DNA from: Pseudomonas sp. MYb60
GTDB lineage: Bacteria; Pseudomonadota; Gammaproteobacteria; Pseudomonadales; Pseudomonadaceae
Direction: 5' to 3'
Length of the DNA stretch: 64,000 bases
NCBI RefSeq assembly: GCF_002979555.1
Contig: NZ_PCOZ01000018.1
Location: 19,751 to 83,750 of the forward strand
The notes below the pieces were generated by a model. It was not told the origin of the DNA, did no database searches, and was given only the letters and a program-made list of their open reading frames with translations. A program made the position numbers and the translations under genes. Below, one piece after another: positions 52,085 to 60,628 of the stretch. The first letter of the stretch is position 1; every line of letters begins with the position of its first letter.

Positions 52085-53299
52085 TTAAGGGGTGTTCGGG
52101 AGACGGTGACAGGCGCCAAAGCGGCGCCATGCCATCACACTGGCCAGCAGGATCAAACCCAGCGCAACGCCGAACGTTGCATGCAGGCCATAGGCCACGG
52201 ATTGGGGCAGGGCGCGGGTCACGTCCGGGGTGCTCCAGGCGAAGACCGCACCCAGCACGGACGCGCCGAAGATCAGCCCGAGGTTGCGCGACAGGTTCAG
52301 CAGCCCCGATACGGTGCCTCGCCGCGCGCTGTCCACATCGCTCATTACCGCCGTGTTGTTGGCGGCCTGGAACAGGCTATAACCCGTCGTCAAAATGACC
52401 AGCGAGGCCAGGTAGGCGACCAGTCCAGACGCCAGCGACAACAACAGCGCACCGCCGGCCAGCACGCCGAGGCCGATGAGTGTCATGCGCGGGCTTCCGA
52501 AGCGGTCGGTGAGGCGGCCGGCCGGTACGCCGGTCAAAGCCGCAACACAGGGGCCGACCGCCATCGCCAGGCCCATCCACTTCGGGTCGAGGCCCAGACC
52601 GCGGGACAGATAAAACGGCCCAACCACGAAGGTGGCCATGATCACCGCAGCCACCAGGGCGCTCATGAACAAACTGGCGCGCAATGCTGGCGGCTTCAAG
52701 GATGACCAGAACCCCGGGCCAGTGGACGATGGCGCACAAGGGCGATCAAGCGGCAGATACTGATAGGCGAGGGCGGCGGCCACCAAACCGAGCGGTAGGG
52801 CGACCAGGAAAATTGCGCGCCAGCCCCACAGGCCGAGCAACACGCCGCCCACGCTTGGGCCCATGGCGGTGCCGACTGCCGACATCGTGCCCAGCAAGCC
52901 CATGACCCGGCCGATACGTGCCTTGGAAACCGTATCACCGACCATGCCCAGGGCCATGGCCATCATGACCGCCGCGCCCAGGCCTTGCAGGATGCGCGCG
53001 GCGATCAGCCATTCAAGCGTGGGTGCCATACCGCAAAGCCCGCACGCCATGGTGAACAGCAATAGCCCGGCAAGCAATAATCGCCGACGGCCCAGGCGAT
53101 CACCCAGGCGTCCGGCACTCACAATCACCGCCGTGATTGCCATCAAGTAGGCCAGGACCACCCACTGCACCGCCTGAAACGAGGCATCAAACGCCCGCGC
53201 CAGGCTGGGCAGGCCGACATTGGCGATGCTGGTGCCCAGAGAGGCCAGCAACATGGAGAGGGACAGGCTGACAAGGCCGCCGCGTGAGGTGCGCCGCAT
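52085..53299 (-). CDS. MFS transporter (DHA-type drug exporter)
   Basis: A 404-aa transporter with twelve predicted helices. Motif A is GRLGDRLGRRRLLLAG, and the second copy GRLTDRFGSPRMTLIG. The 12-helix DHA1-like pattern matches drug/metabolite exporters. ATG 53299 follows AAGGA at a good distance and so is preferred over the upstream start at 53329. Divergent from the LysR regulator, which most likely controls it. Substrate unknown. Confidence 0.88.
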   Translation of the reverse strand: MRRTSRGGLVSLSLSMLLASLGTSIANVGLPSLARAFDASFQAVQWVVLAYLMAITAVIVSAGRLGDRLGRRRLLLAGLLLFTMACGLCGMAPTLEWLIAARILQGLGAAVMMAMALGMVGDTVSKARIGRVMGLLGTMSAVGTAMGPSVGGVLLGLWGWRAIFLVALPLGLVAAALAYQYLPLDRPCAPSSTGPGFWSSLKPPALRASLFMSALVAAVIMATFVVGPFYLSRGLGLDPKWMGLAMAVGPCVAALTGVPAGRLTDRFGSPRMTLIGLGVLAGGALLLSLASGLVAYLASLVILTTGYSLFQAANNTAVMSDVDSARRGTVSGLLNLSRNLGLIFGASVLGAVFAWSTPDVTRALPQSVAYGLHATFGVALGLILLASVMAWRRFGACHRLPNTP

Positions 53300-53342
53300 G
53301 GGAAATCCTTGGGTGAAGGCAACTGTCACAACTCTACGACGT

Positions 53343-53387
53343 CGCCTAATATGGCGGTAGGCGCATGAGTTGCAGTAAATACATGCG
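53343..53387. promoter_or_regulatory. Two overlapping palindromes, candidate LysR operator
   Basis: CGCCTA-N9-TAGGCG (53343-53363) and CGCATG-N14-CATGCG (53362-53387) lie between the divergent MFS and LysR genes, just upstream of the LysR start. Their placement suits LysR-type binding. No T-N11-A site was proved. Confidence 0.4.
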
Positions 53388-53411
53388 TGTCACGCCTGAT
53401 AAGGAATGCCG

Positions 53412-54317
53412 ATGCCCGATCTCAACCTGCTGACCACCCTGGATGTGTTACTCGCTGAAGGCAGTGTGGCCGGCGCGGCCAAACGCCTGGGCCTGAGCCC
53501 TTCGGCGATGAGCCGCGCGTTGGCGCGTCTGCGCGAAACCACCGGCGACCCGCTGCTGGTACGCGCCGGCCGTGGCCTGGTGCCCACGCCCCGGGCAGTG
53601 GCGTTGCGCGAACAGGTCAGCCGCCTGGTGCAGGACGCCAACATCATATTGCGCCCTGTGCAGTCGCTGGACATGGCCCGGGTCGAGCGCACCTTTACCC
53701 TGCGTACCAGCGAAGAGTTCGTCGAGCGGTTCGCCCCGGCCTTGTTGGCGCGGATAGCCCGGGAAGCGCCCGGTGTGCGCCTGCGGTTCATCAACAAGAC
53801 GGACAAGGACAGCACGCTGCTGCGCGAAGGCAGTGTCGACCTGGAAACCGGCGTCGTCGACCCCACAGCCAGCCCGGAAGTGCTGACCCAGGCGCTGTTT
53901 CGTGACCGTCTGGTGGGCGTGGTGCGCAGCGGCCACCCCCTCGGCCAGGGCGACGTCGACGTCCGTCGCTATGCCGAAGGCCAGCACGTTTATGTGTCGC
54001 GTCGCGGACAGGCTCGTGGCCAGATCGACGATGCCCTTGAGTCCCTAGGCTTCACCCGACAGATCACCACGACGGTCGCGGGTTTTGCCACGGCGATCGC
54101 CCTGGCCCGCGCCACCGACCTGATCGCCAGCGTGCCCGAACGCTACACCGCCCACCCCCGTGAAGGTCTGCACAGCTTTGCACTGCCGCTGTCACTGCCG
54201 ACCTTCACCGTGGCGATGCTCTGGCACCCGAGGCTGGATGCCGACCTGGCTCATCGCTGGCTGCGCGGCTGTTTGCGCGAGGTGTGCGCCGAGCAGGTAC
54301 AATCCGCATTGCCTTGA
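53412..54317 (+). CDS. LysR-family transcriptional regulator
   Basis: A 301-aa regulator. The N-terminal helix-turn-helix is TLDVLLAEGSVAGAAKRLGL then SPSAMSRALARLRE; a LysR substrate-binding domain follows (RTFTLRTSEEFVERFAPALL, then GVVRSGHPLGQGDV). It is divergent from the MFS transporter gene and shares its upstream region. AAGGA precedes ATG 53412 by 7 nt; the ATG two codons earlier is too close to be used. Effector unknown. Confidence 0.9.
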   Translation: MPDLNLLTTLDVLLAEGSVAGAAKRLGLSPSAMSRALARLRETTGDPLLVRAGRGLVPTPRAVALREQVSRLVQDANIILRPVQSLDMARVERTFTLRTSEEFVERFAPALLARIAREAPGVRLRFINKTDKDSTLLREGSVDLETGVVDPTASPEVLTQALFRDRLVGVVRSGHPLGQGDVDVRRYAEGQHVYVSRRGQARGQIDDALESLGFTRQITTTVAGFATAIALARATDLIASVPERYTAHPREGLHSFALPLSLPTFTVAMLWHPRLDADLAHRWLRGCLREVCAEQVQSALP

Positions 54318-54338
54318 CGCTGAACCCCAGGAATTTGC

Positions 54339-55016
54339 ATGTACAGCCTTACCCGCTACACCACACCGTGCCCGGAGCCTATCAATGGCCAGATCCTGCA
54401 AATGGTGGTGGACAACCTCACCGACATCAGCAGCGTGGCGCTGCCGCCGAGCAACCTGCTGTACAACATCTATCAGTACGCCATCGGCTTTGAAGTCCAC
54501 CTCTACCTGGAAGCATTGAATGGCTCGAAGGGGATTGCCGTGGAGTTGGTGGTCGCCACCGACGCGCAGGACCCGGAGAAGGTCGTCGGCTTTGTGCTGT
54601 ACCTGCCGGTCAAGGACGACCCCGAGGCATGCGGCATCGCATTCATGGCAGTGCTCGCCGGTCAACGACGCCAAGGCGTGGCACGGGGCATGATGGCGGA
54701 CGTAGTAGGCCGTTACCCGCACGCCGAACTGGCCTGCTCGGTGGACAAGGTACCCGCGTTCGAGGCCATGGGCTTTCAAGTGCGTGGTGCGCGCGGCACC
54801 CAAGTGCTGATGAACAGCCGTGACCATGGCACCGACGGGCTGATGGGCGTGCTGGACGTGGCGTCGATCTACCAGTCACTGGAAGTGCGGCAGATTCACA
54901 CCTACCTCCTGCAAAAACACGGCAAGCGCGCGATGGTGGATGCCGAGAAGCAGCGCGACCGGCATCTGGACCAGTTGACACGCAAAGTGCAGCTTTTTCT
55001 GCAAAATCGGGCCTGA
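54339..55016 (+). CDS. GNAT-type N-acetyltransferase
   Basis: A 225-aa protein with an acetyltransferase core: VVGFVLYLPVKDDPEACGIAF gives the beta strands (split VVGFVLYLPV / CGIAFMAVLA), RRQGVARGMM is the acetyl-CoA pyrophosphate loop, and FEAMGFQVRGAR the final strand. The C-terminal 50 residues are helical (HTYLLQKHGKRAMVDAEKQR). Substrate cannot be deduced. Begins 21 bp after the LysR gene on the same strand. Confidence 0.72.
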   Translation: MYSLTRYTTPCPEPINGQILQMVVDNLTDISSVALPPSNLLYNIYQYAIGFEVHLYLEALNGSKGIAVELVVATDAQDPEKVVGFVLYLPVKDDPEACGIAFMAVLAGQRRQGVARGMMADVVGRYPHAELACSVDKVPAFEAMGFQVRGARGTQVLMNSRDHGTDGLMGVLDVASIYQSLEVRQIHTYLLQKHGKRAMVDAEKQRDRHLDQLTRKVQLFLQNRA

Positions 55017-55064
55017 TCCGGCGACAGGCACACCTCTGTGGTGAGCGTGTTCGCCAGGAGCAAC

Positions 55065-55454
55065 TCACTCTTCGCGAAACAGGTCGTGGGCGTCCAGCAG
55101 GCGGTAGGCGATTTCCGGGCGTTTTTCCATGCCCCGGCGAATGGCTGCCGGGATGGATTGGCGGGTCTTGCGGCACAGGCCCGGCAGTTCGTCGATCAGG
55201 ATCTGGATCCCGCGCATGCTCTTGACCTCGGTGTGACCGGGTGCGACATGCACGCGGATGCCCAATTGCTGGTACATCAGCTGCTGCATGCGCTCCAGGT
55301 CTTGCAGGCTCTTGAGGTCCTCAAGCCGGTCGAGCAGTTTTTTCTCTTCCTGGCGCGTGAGGTTGAGGATCCGCAGGTCGGCGCCGGGGGCTTGCAGCAG
55401 TTGTTCACGGTCGCAGACGCAGGCGCCGGGTGGGCAGGGTTGGCGAATGGTCAT
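55065..55454 (-). CDS. Conserved protein of unknown function with N-terminal Cys motif
   Basis: A 129-aa protein with an N-terminal CPPGACVCDREQLL, three Cys spaced 6 and 2 apart, which may bind metal. A predicted coiled-coil helix follows (EEKKLLDRLEDLKSLQDLER), then VAPGHTEVKSMRGIQILIDE, a mostly soluble C-terminal part. I do not recognise the family. It lies between the GNAT gene (convergent) and aroA (same strand, upstream). Confidence 0.65.
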   Translation of the reverse strand: MTIRQPCPPGACVCDREQLLQAPGADLRILNLTRQEEKKLLDRLEDLKSLQDLERMQQLMYQQLGIRVHVAPGHTEVKSMRGIQILIDELPGLCRKTRQSIPAAIRRGMEKRPEIAYRLLDAHDLFREE

Positions 55455-55478
55455 TTACCCTCCCTGCGCAGGCCAGGT

Positions 55479-55505
55479 GCAGGCGCGAGCTTGCTCGCTC
55501 CCACC
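55479..55505. repeat. REP-type palindrome
   Basis: GCAGGCGCGAGCTTGCTCGC followed by TCCCACC, a single REP-type element between aroA and the Cys-motif gene, downstream of the aroA stop codon. Confidence 0.65.
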
Positions 55506-55512
55506 GTCGTAA

Positions 55513-56769
55513 TCAATAGCTCAACTGAACCCCGAGACTGCCCAGGGCCTTCCAGTATTCAGGATAGGTCTTGGCCACGCAGTCCGGGTCCTGGATGCGG
55601 ATGCCCGACACTTTCAGTCCCGCCAGCGCAAAGCACATGGCGATGCGGTGGTCGGCGTGGGTGTCGATCAACGCGTTGCACGACGTCCCCGCCAGCGCAG
55701 GATCGCTGGCCACCAGCAGGTCGTCGCCTTCGATGGTCGCCAGGCCTGGGCGGATCTCGTTCAGGCCATCATGCAGGGCCTGCACACGGTCACATTCCTT
55801 GACCCGCAGGTTGGCCAATTCGGTGAAGCGCACCGGGGTGTTGTTGAACGCGGCGAGCACTGCCAGGGTCGGGATGGCGTCCTGCATCTGCGAGCCGACG
55901 ACCGTGGCCTGCATGTTCGGGAACTGGGCGATCACGGCTTGGGCCTTGGCGTCCGGCTGGGTGAAATCCTGTGCGGCGACGCCGATGTCGATGCGTCCGC
56001 CGGTCAGCACTTCTGCGGCCCACAGGTAGGTGGCGGCGGAGGCGTCGGGTTCGATCAGGTAATCGTGGGCGGTGTAGCCGGTCGGGGCGACGCGCCAGGT
56101 GGTGTCGTTGACGGCGTCCACCTGGGCACCGAACGCGCGCATGCAATCGAGGGTCAGGTCTACGTAGCCACGGGCGCCGATGTCTTTGCCGGTCAGCGCG
56201 ACTTCAATCGGTGCTTCGCCGCAGGCCGCGAGCATCAGCAGGGCCGATACGTATTGGCTGGACAGGCCGCCGTCGATCTCGAAGCGCTTGGCCTTGATCT
56301 TGCCCACGCCGTGCACGGTGACCGGCGGGCAACCGGTGGGGCTGTCGACCTGGATGCCGTTCTGCCCGAGGGTGGCCAGCAGTGGGCCGATCGGGCGTTT
56401 TTGCATGTAGTCATCGCCGGTCAGCACCACGGTGCCTTCAACGGTGGCCACGGCAGCGGTGAGGAAGCGCATGGCGGTGCCCGCATTGCCGAGGAACAGG
56501 GGCTGCGACGGCAGGTGCAGTTTGCCTTGGCCGGTGACGACGAACGTGGTGTCGTCAGGTTCTTCGATGGTGACGCCCATTTGGCGCAGGGCCACCGACA
56601 TATGGCGGGTGTCGTCGCTCTTCAGGGCGCCGCTGAGGCGGCTGGTGCCTTTGGCCAGGGCGGCCAGCAGCAGGGCGCGGTTGGTGATGGACTTGGAACC
56701 GGGAGGGGCGACCTTGCCGTTGAGGGGGGCGTTGGGCGGTGTAACGGTCACGGTTTTCTGCGAACTCAA
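55513..56769 (-). CDS. aroA: 3-phosphoshikimate 1-carboxyvinyltransferase (EPSP synthase), stand-alone copy
   Basis: A 418-aa EPSP synthase joining shikimate 3-phosphate and PEP. Motifs: PPGSKSITNRALLLAALA, LGNAGTAMRFLTAAV, DGGLSSQYVSALLM and the later RVKECDRVQAL / DTHADHRIAM. At the site of E. coli Pro101 (NAGTAMRPL) it has Phe. Pseudomonads normally carry EPSP synthase as a TyrA-AroA fusion near rpsA; this free copy is therefore probably an additional one. AGGAG sits 9 nt before TTG 56769, the most likely start; no ATG is available near the N-terminus. Confidence 0.88.
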   Translation of the reverse strand: MSSQKTVTVTPPNAPLNGKVAPPGSKSITNRALLLAALAKGTSRLSGALKSDDTRHMSVALRQMGVTIEEPDDTTFVVTGQGKLHLPSQPLFLGNAGTAMRFLTAAVATVEGTVVLTGDDYMQKRPIGPLLATLGQNGIQVDSPTGCPPVTVHGVGKIKAKRFEIDGGLSSQYVSALLMLAACGEAPIEVALTGKDIGARGYVDLTLDCMRAFGAQVDAVNDTTWRVAPTGYTAHDYLIEPDASAATYLWAAEVLTGGRIDIGVAAQDFTQPDAKAQAVIAQFPNMQATVVGSQMQDAIPTLAVLAAFNNTPVRFTELANLRVKECDRVQALHDGLNEIRPGLATIEGDDLLVASDPALAGTSCNALIDTHADHRIAMCFALAGLKVSGIRIQDPDCVAKTYPEYWKALGSLGVQLSY

Positions 56770-56884
56770 GGTACAAGGCTCCTGATTCAAGGCAAGGTGA
56801 TATGGAGTGGCCGGCGGGCGGACTCGAATAATCGGGTATAGATGTGGTGCTTGTCGAGCCTGGGGTCGTGGTGGCTGCTATCCG

Positions 56885-57439
56885 TTATCGCTTTGCCAGC
56901 CAATAATCATGCAACGCCCGCGCTGCCGGCTCGATGTCGCTGACGCGTTGTTGATGGGCGTTGACGTCGAGGTCGGCGGGCAGTTCGAAGTTGTCCTGTT
57001 CGGCGCACCACGAGATTTTATCCAGCAGTGCGGCCTGTTCTGCCGGCAATTGCGGCCAGTTGCCGATGGCGGCGCCGCGGATATAGCCAAAGCACCATTC
57101 TTCCGCCAGGGTGACGTTCTGGCCCTGGTGTTCGGTTTCGTCGAAGCGGGCTTCGAACGTCTCGTCGTTGCTGGCCAGTTGGCTTGCCAGAGTGTTGATG
57201 TGGCGCACGCACAGTTCGAGGAACCGCTGGGCTTCGTCCATGTTGTCCCATTCGGGGTTCTGGCCGCCCCAGATGGCCGGGAACCACTCTGCCACGTCCA
57301 CCTGGACCGGGCTGGACACCAGCGCGGTGAAGTAGCCGTCGAGTTCGGCCAGGTTCAGTACCGAATGGTCGTCACCGTACTTGAGCAGGGTGTTTTCGAT
57401 GAATTCGAATTCGGCGCAGGTGAGGGGTTGGGCGTGCAT
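56885..57439 (-). CDS. UPF0149/YecA-like family protein
   Basis: A 184-aa soluble protein with the YecA/UPF0149 pattern: NLAELDGYFTALVSSPVQV and GYIRGAAIGNWPQLPAEQ, and WGGQNPEWDNMDEAQRFLEL in between. No C-terminal SEC-C zinc motif (CxCxnCH) is present, unlike full YecA. Function unknown. ATG 57439 is chosen because AGGAT lies about 8 nt upstream; ATG 57445 is too close. It lies in a short gap between aroA and the ClC gene. Confidence 0.78.
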   Translation of the reverse strand: MHAQPLTCAEFEFIENTLLKYGDDHSVLNLAELDGYFTALVSSPVQVDVAEWFPAIWGGQNPEWDNMDEAQRFLELCVRHINTLASQLASNDETFEARFDETEHQGQNVTLAEEWCFGYIRGAAIGNWPQLPAEQAALLDKISWCAEQDNFELPADLDVNAHQQRVSDIEPAARALHDYWLAKR

Positions 57440-57536
57440 GGGCATATCCTTTAAACGTCGAGCGCCGCAGTGAGGGCGGCTTAAAGCGCGAAGGATGGCG
57501 TGTGTGCAGGGTTTTATCCAGTGATTTGCAGGGTTT

Positions 57537-58784
57537 TTACCGGCTCCGCTGGCACAGCTTGCTAACGCAGACTGCGCCGACCACTGCAAGGATGATCGGC
57601 ACCAGGAAGTCGTGGTCGATGCGTGTGAACTCCGCCACCAGCACAATCGCGGTCAGCGGCATGCTCATGCTGGCGGCGAGGAAGGCCGCGGCGCCGATGA
57701 TCGCAAAGGCGCCCAGCGGCACGCCGGGCCAGGCCAGGCTCCAGGCGCCGCCGAGGATGATCGCCAGCAATGCGCCATTGGCCAGGCCGGGGGTAAGCAG
57801 CCCGCCTTCGGCGCCAGCGCGCAGGCTGCTGGTGGTGATCAACACCTTGACCACCAACAGCAGCGCGGCCAGGCCGATGCTCAATTCGTTGTCGAACCCC
57901 AACTGCGCCGGGCCTTTGCCATTGCCGAGGATTTGCGGCAACAGCATCGCCAGGCCGCCGATCACGGTGAAGTTGATCAATGCCAGTACCGGCAGTCGCC
58001 AGTCACGCGGGGCGTGTGCTCGCGCAGCCCCGGTCAGGCGGGTAAAACCATAGGCGGCCAGGCCAAACACCGGGCCGCACACCACCGCCCAGGTGATCAA
58101 CGCCGGGCTCAGGACAAAATGCGGCACGACGTATTGCGATTCCGCCCCCAGGCCGATCCACGCCACCGACGCGCCAATCGCCGAGGTGGCCAGCGCAATC
58201 AGCGCCGCTGGCCAACTGAACGCGCCCACCAGCACTTCCAGCACAAACACCGCGCCGCCCAACGGCACGTTATACACCGCCGCGAGGCCTGCACCGGCAC
58301 CGCAGGCGACGATCAAGCGATGCTGCTCCGGGGTCAGCCGGGCGCGTTGGGACAGCCAGCTGCCAGCCAGCGCGCCGACTTCCCGTGGCGCCACTTCGCG
58401 GCCCAGGGGCGAGCCCAAGGCCACGGTGATGATCTGCAGCAAGGCGTGGGCGAGGGTGGTCTTGGGCGGCATGATCGGCATCGGGCCCGATACGGCCTGC
58501 TTGATGCTCACCAGCGGTCGCCCATAGCGGTACACCGCCCACCAGCCCAAGCCGGCCACCAGGCCGCACGCCACCAGCACCGCCAAGCGTCGTTCGGGCG
58601 CGGCGGCGGTCACGCCCCACAGGAAGGTTTCATGGCTGACAAGGCTGTCGAGGCTGTAGCCGTAGGCCAGGTGCTGAATGCCATGCAGCAGCAGCGCCAG
58701 CAACATCCCGCCGAGGCCGGCGCCAATGCCGGTGAGGACGACCACCAGGGCCAGAATCAATGATGAACGCAAGGTGGACGGCAT
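57537..58784 (-). CDS. ClC-type chloride channel/transporter
   Basis: A 415-aa membrane protein with about ten to twelve hydrophobic segments. The ClC core motifs are recognisable but diverged: VSGPMPIMPP in place of GSGIPE, LGREVAPRE in place of GREGP (gating Glu retained), and GGLLTPGLANGALLA near the third motif. GNGKGPAQLG also fits the family. Ion selectivity is therefore uncertain; it could carry chloride, fluoride or another anion. The gene is monocistronic and starts at ATG 58784. Confidence 0.85.
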   Translation of the reverse strand: MPSTLRSSLILALVVVLTGIGAGLGGMLLALLLHGIQHLAYGYSLDSLVSHETFLWGVTAAAPERRLAVLVACGLVAGLGWWAVYRYGRPLVSIKQAVSGPMPIMPPKTTLAHALLQIITVALGSPLGREVAPREVGALAGSWLSQRARLTPEQHRLIVACGAGAGLAAVYNVPLGGAVFVLEVLVGAFSWPAALIALATSAIGASVAWIGLGAESQYVVPHFVLSPALITWAVVCGPVFGLAAYGFTRLTGAARAHAPRDWRLPVLALINFTVIGGLAMLLPQILGNGKGPAQLGFDNELSIGLAALLLVVKVLITTSSLRAGAEGGLLTPGLANGALLAIILGGAWSLAWPGVPLGAFAIIGAAAFLAASMSMPLTAIVLVAEFTRIDHDFLVPIILAVVGAVCVSKLCQRSR

Positions 58785-58976
58785 AAACGGCTCCAGGCTG
58801 TGGCCGAGAGTGTATCGCCGATCATTCGCGGCTTCTGGATGAAATGTATCGGCCTGCGCCGAACCCTGCGCCTACAACATTTCATTACGTTTGCCCGTCC
58901 CGTTTTTGGCTGATGTGCCGTGGCGCACCCTTGTTATAGTCTGGCCCTTATCACTCGCCAGTCAGGGATCACTGCC

Positions 58977-59789
58977 ATGTCCGAATACCAAGCTTTCGTC
59001 GTCGAACTCACCGGCAACGTTGCCCATGTGCAGATCAACCGCCCGGAAAAGATCAACGCGATGAACGCCGCGTTCTGGACCGAGATCATCGCCATCTTCC
59101 AATGGATCGAAGACACCGACGAAGTGCGCGCCGTCGTCCTCAGCGGTGCCGGCAAGCATTTCTCCTCCGGCATCGACCTGATGATGCTGGCCTCGGTGGC
59201 CAATGACCTGGGCAAGGACGTCGGCCGCAATGCGCGCCTGCTGCGGCGCAAGATCCTCGAACTGCAAGCCTCGTTCAACGCTGTCGACAACTGCCGCAAG
59301 CCGGTGCTGGCGGCGATCCAGGGTTACTGCATCGGAGGTGCCATCGACCTGATCAGCGCCTGTGACATGCGCTACGCCGCCGAGGATGCACAGTTTTCGA
59401 TCAAGGAAATCGACATCGGCATGGCCGCCGACGTCGGTACCCTGCAACGCCTGCCACGCATCATCGGCGATGGCATGCTGCGCGAGTTGGCCTACACCGG
59501 TCGTGCGTTCGACGCCGAGGAAGCGCGCCGTATTGGCCTGGTCAACCGGGTGTATGCCGACCACGCGAGCCTGTTGGCCGGCGTCCTGGAAATCGCCCGG
59601 GAAATCGCCGCCAAGTCCCCGATTGCCGTGACTGGCACCAAGGCCATGATCAGCTACATGCGTGACCACACGGTCAATGACGGCCTGGAATACGTTGCCA
59701 CCTGGAACTCGGCTATGTTGCAATCCAACGACCTGCGTGTGGCCATCGCGGCCCACATGAGCAAGCAGAAACCCGAATTCGTGGATTGA
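58977..59789 (+). CDS. Delta(3,5)-delta(2,4)-dienoyl-CoA isomerase, crotonase family
   Basis: A 270-aa crotonase-fold enzyme. The alignment with mammalian ECH1 is close (FNAVDNCRKPVLAAIQGYCIGG region; DVGTLQRLPRIIG), and the three catalytic acidic residues of rat ECH1 (Asp176, Glu196, Asp204) correspond to Asp124, Glu144 and Asp152 here (GGAIDL, SIKEIDI, GMAADVG). It isomerises dienoyl-CoA in the breakdown of unsaturated fatty acids with odd-position double bonds. AGGGATC precedes ATG 58977. nudC follows by 5 bp. Confidence 0.9.
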   Translation: MSEYQAFVVELTGNVAHVQINRPEKINAMNAAFWTEIIAIFQWIEDTDEVRAVVLSGAGKHFSSGIDLMMLASVANDLGKDVGRNARLLRRKILELQASFNAVDNCRKPVLAAIQGYCIGGAIDLISACDMRYAAEDAQFSIKEIDIGMAADVGTLQRLPRIIGDGMLRELAYTGRAFDAEEARRIGLVNRVYADHASLLAGVLEIAREIAAKSPIAVTGTKAMISYMRDHTVNDGLEYVATWNSAMLQSNDLRVAIAAHMSKQKPEFVD

Positions 59790-59794
59790 CTGAC

Positions 59795-60628
59795 ATGACC
59801 CCAGGCTGGATTACGACAACACTGCTGGACACTGAAACCTCCGGCGGCTGGGCGGTTGCCCGCAGCCGCGAGGGTTTCCTGCAAGACGCCAACGGCCCGC
59901 TGTTTCCGCGTGAATGGCTCAAGCGCCAGGACCTGTCGGTGTTCGCCGAACACGGCATCGGCCACCTCGACGGCGAGCCGGTCTACCTGCTGGAACTGAA
60001 CGCGCCCGCTGACGTGCAGGGTTGCAGTTGGCAGGGCCTGCGCGCCTTCATGCTGCAAGGCGACCACACCCTTTACAAAGTGCTGGGCTACGCCGCGCAG
60101 ATCGGCACCTGGGCGCGGGAGCACCGGTTCTGCGGCAGTTGCGGCCAGGCAATGGTCCAGGTGCCGCGGGAGCGCGCGATGCACTGCCCGGCATGCGACC
60201 TGCGCAGCTATCCACGGATTTCGCCGAGCATGATCGTGCTGGTGACCCGGGGCGACGAGATCCTGCTGGCGCGCTCGCCACGGTTTGTCACCGGGGTGTA
60301 CAGCACGCTGGCGGGATTTGCCGAGCCGGGCGAGTCGGCCGAAGACTGCCTGATTCGCGAGGTTCGCGAGGAAGTGCAGGTGGAGGTCAAGAACATCCAG
60401 TACATGGGCAGCCAATGCTGGCCGTTCCCCCATTCGATGATGCTGGGTTTCCATGCCGAGTACGCCGGCGGCGACATCGTGCCCCAGCCCGACGAGATCG
60501 AAGACGCGCAGTGGTTCAACATCCACGACCTGCCGCCGTTGCCGGCGACACGTTCGATTGCGCGTTACCTCATCGACCTGTATCTGGCCCGCCGCTTAGG
60601 CCACGCTGAACCAGTGCTGCCAGGCTAG
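59795..60628 (+). CDS. nudC: NADH pyrophosphatase (NAD-cap RNA decapping enzyme)
   Basis: A 277-aa Nudix hydrolase that cleaves NAD(H) and removes NAD caps from RNA. The zinc ribbon is CGSCGQ then CPACD; the Nudix box is GFAEPGESAEDCLIREVREE; the NudC signature SQPWPFPxS reads SQCWPFPHS, with Cys for Pro. ATG 59795 used; the TTG three codons upstream overlaps the isomerase stop. Its last 33 bp overlap the convergent TSUP gene. Confidence 0.92.
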   Translation: MTPGWITTTLLDTETSGGWAVARSREGFLQDANGPLFPREWLKRQDLSVFAEHGIGHLDGEPVYLLELNAPADVQGCSWQGLRAFMLQGDHTLYKVLGYAAQIGTWAREHRFCGSCGQAMVQVPRERAMHCPACDLRSYPRISPSMIVLVTRGDEILLARSPRFVTGVYSTLAGFAEPGESAEDCLIREVREEVQVEVKNIQYMGSQCWPFPHSMMLGFHAEYAGGDIVPQPDEIEDAQWFNIHDLPPLPATRSIARYLIDLYLARRLGHAEPVLPG

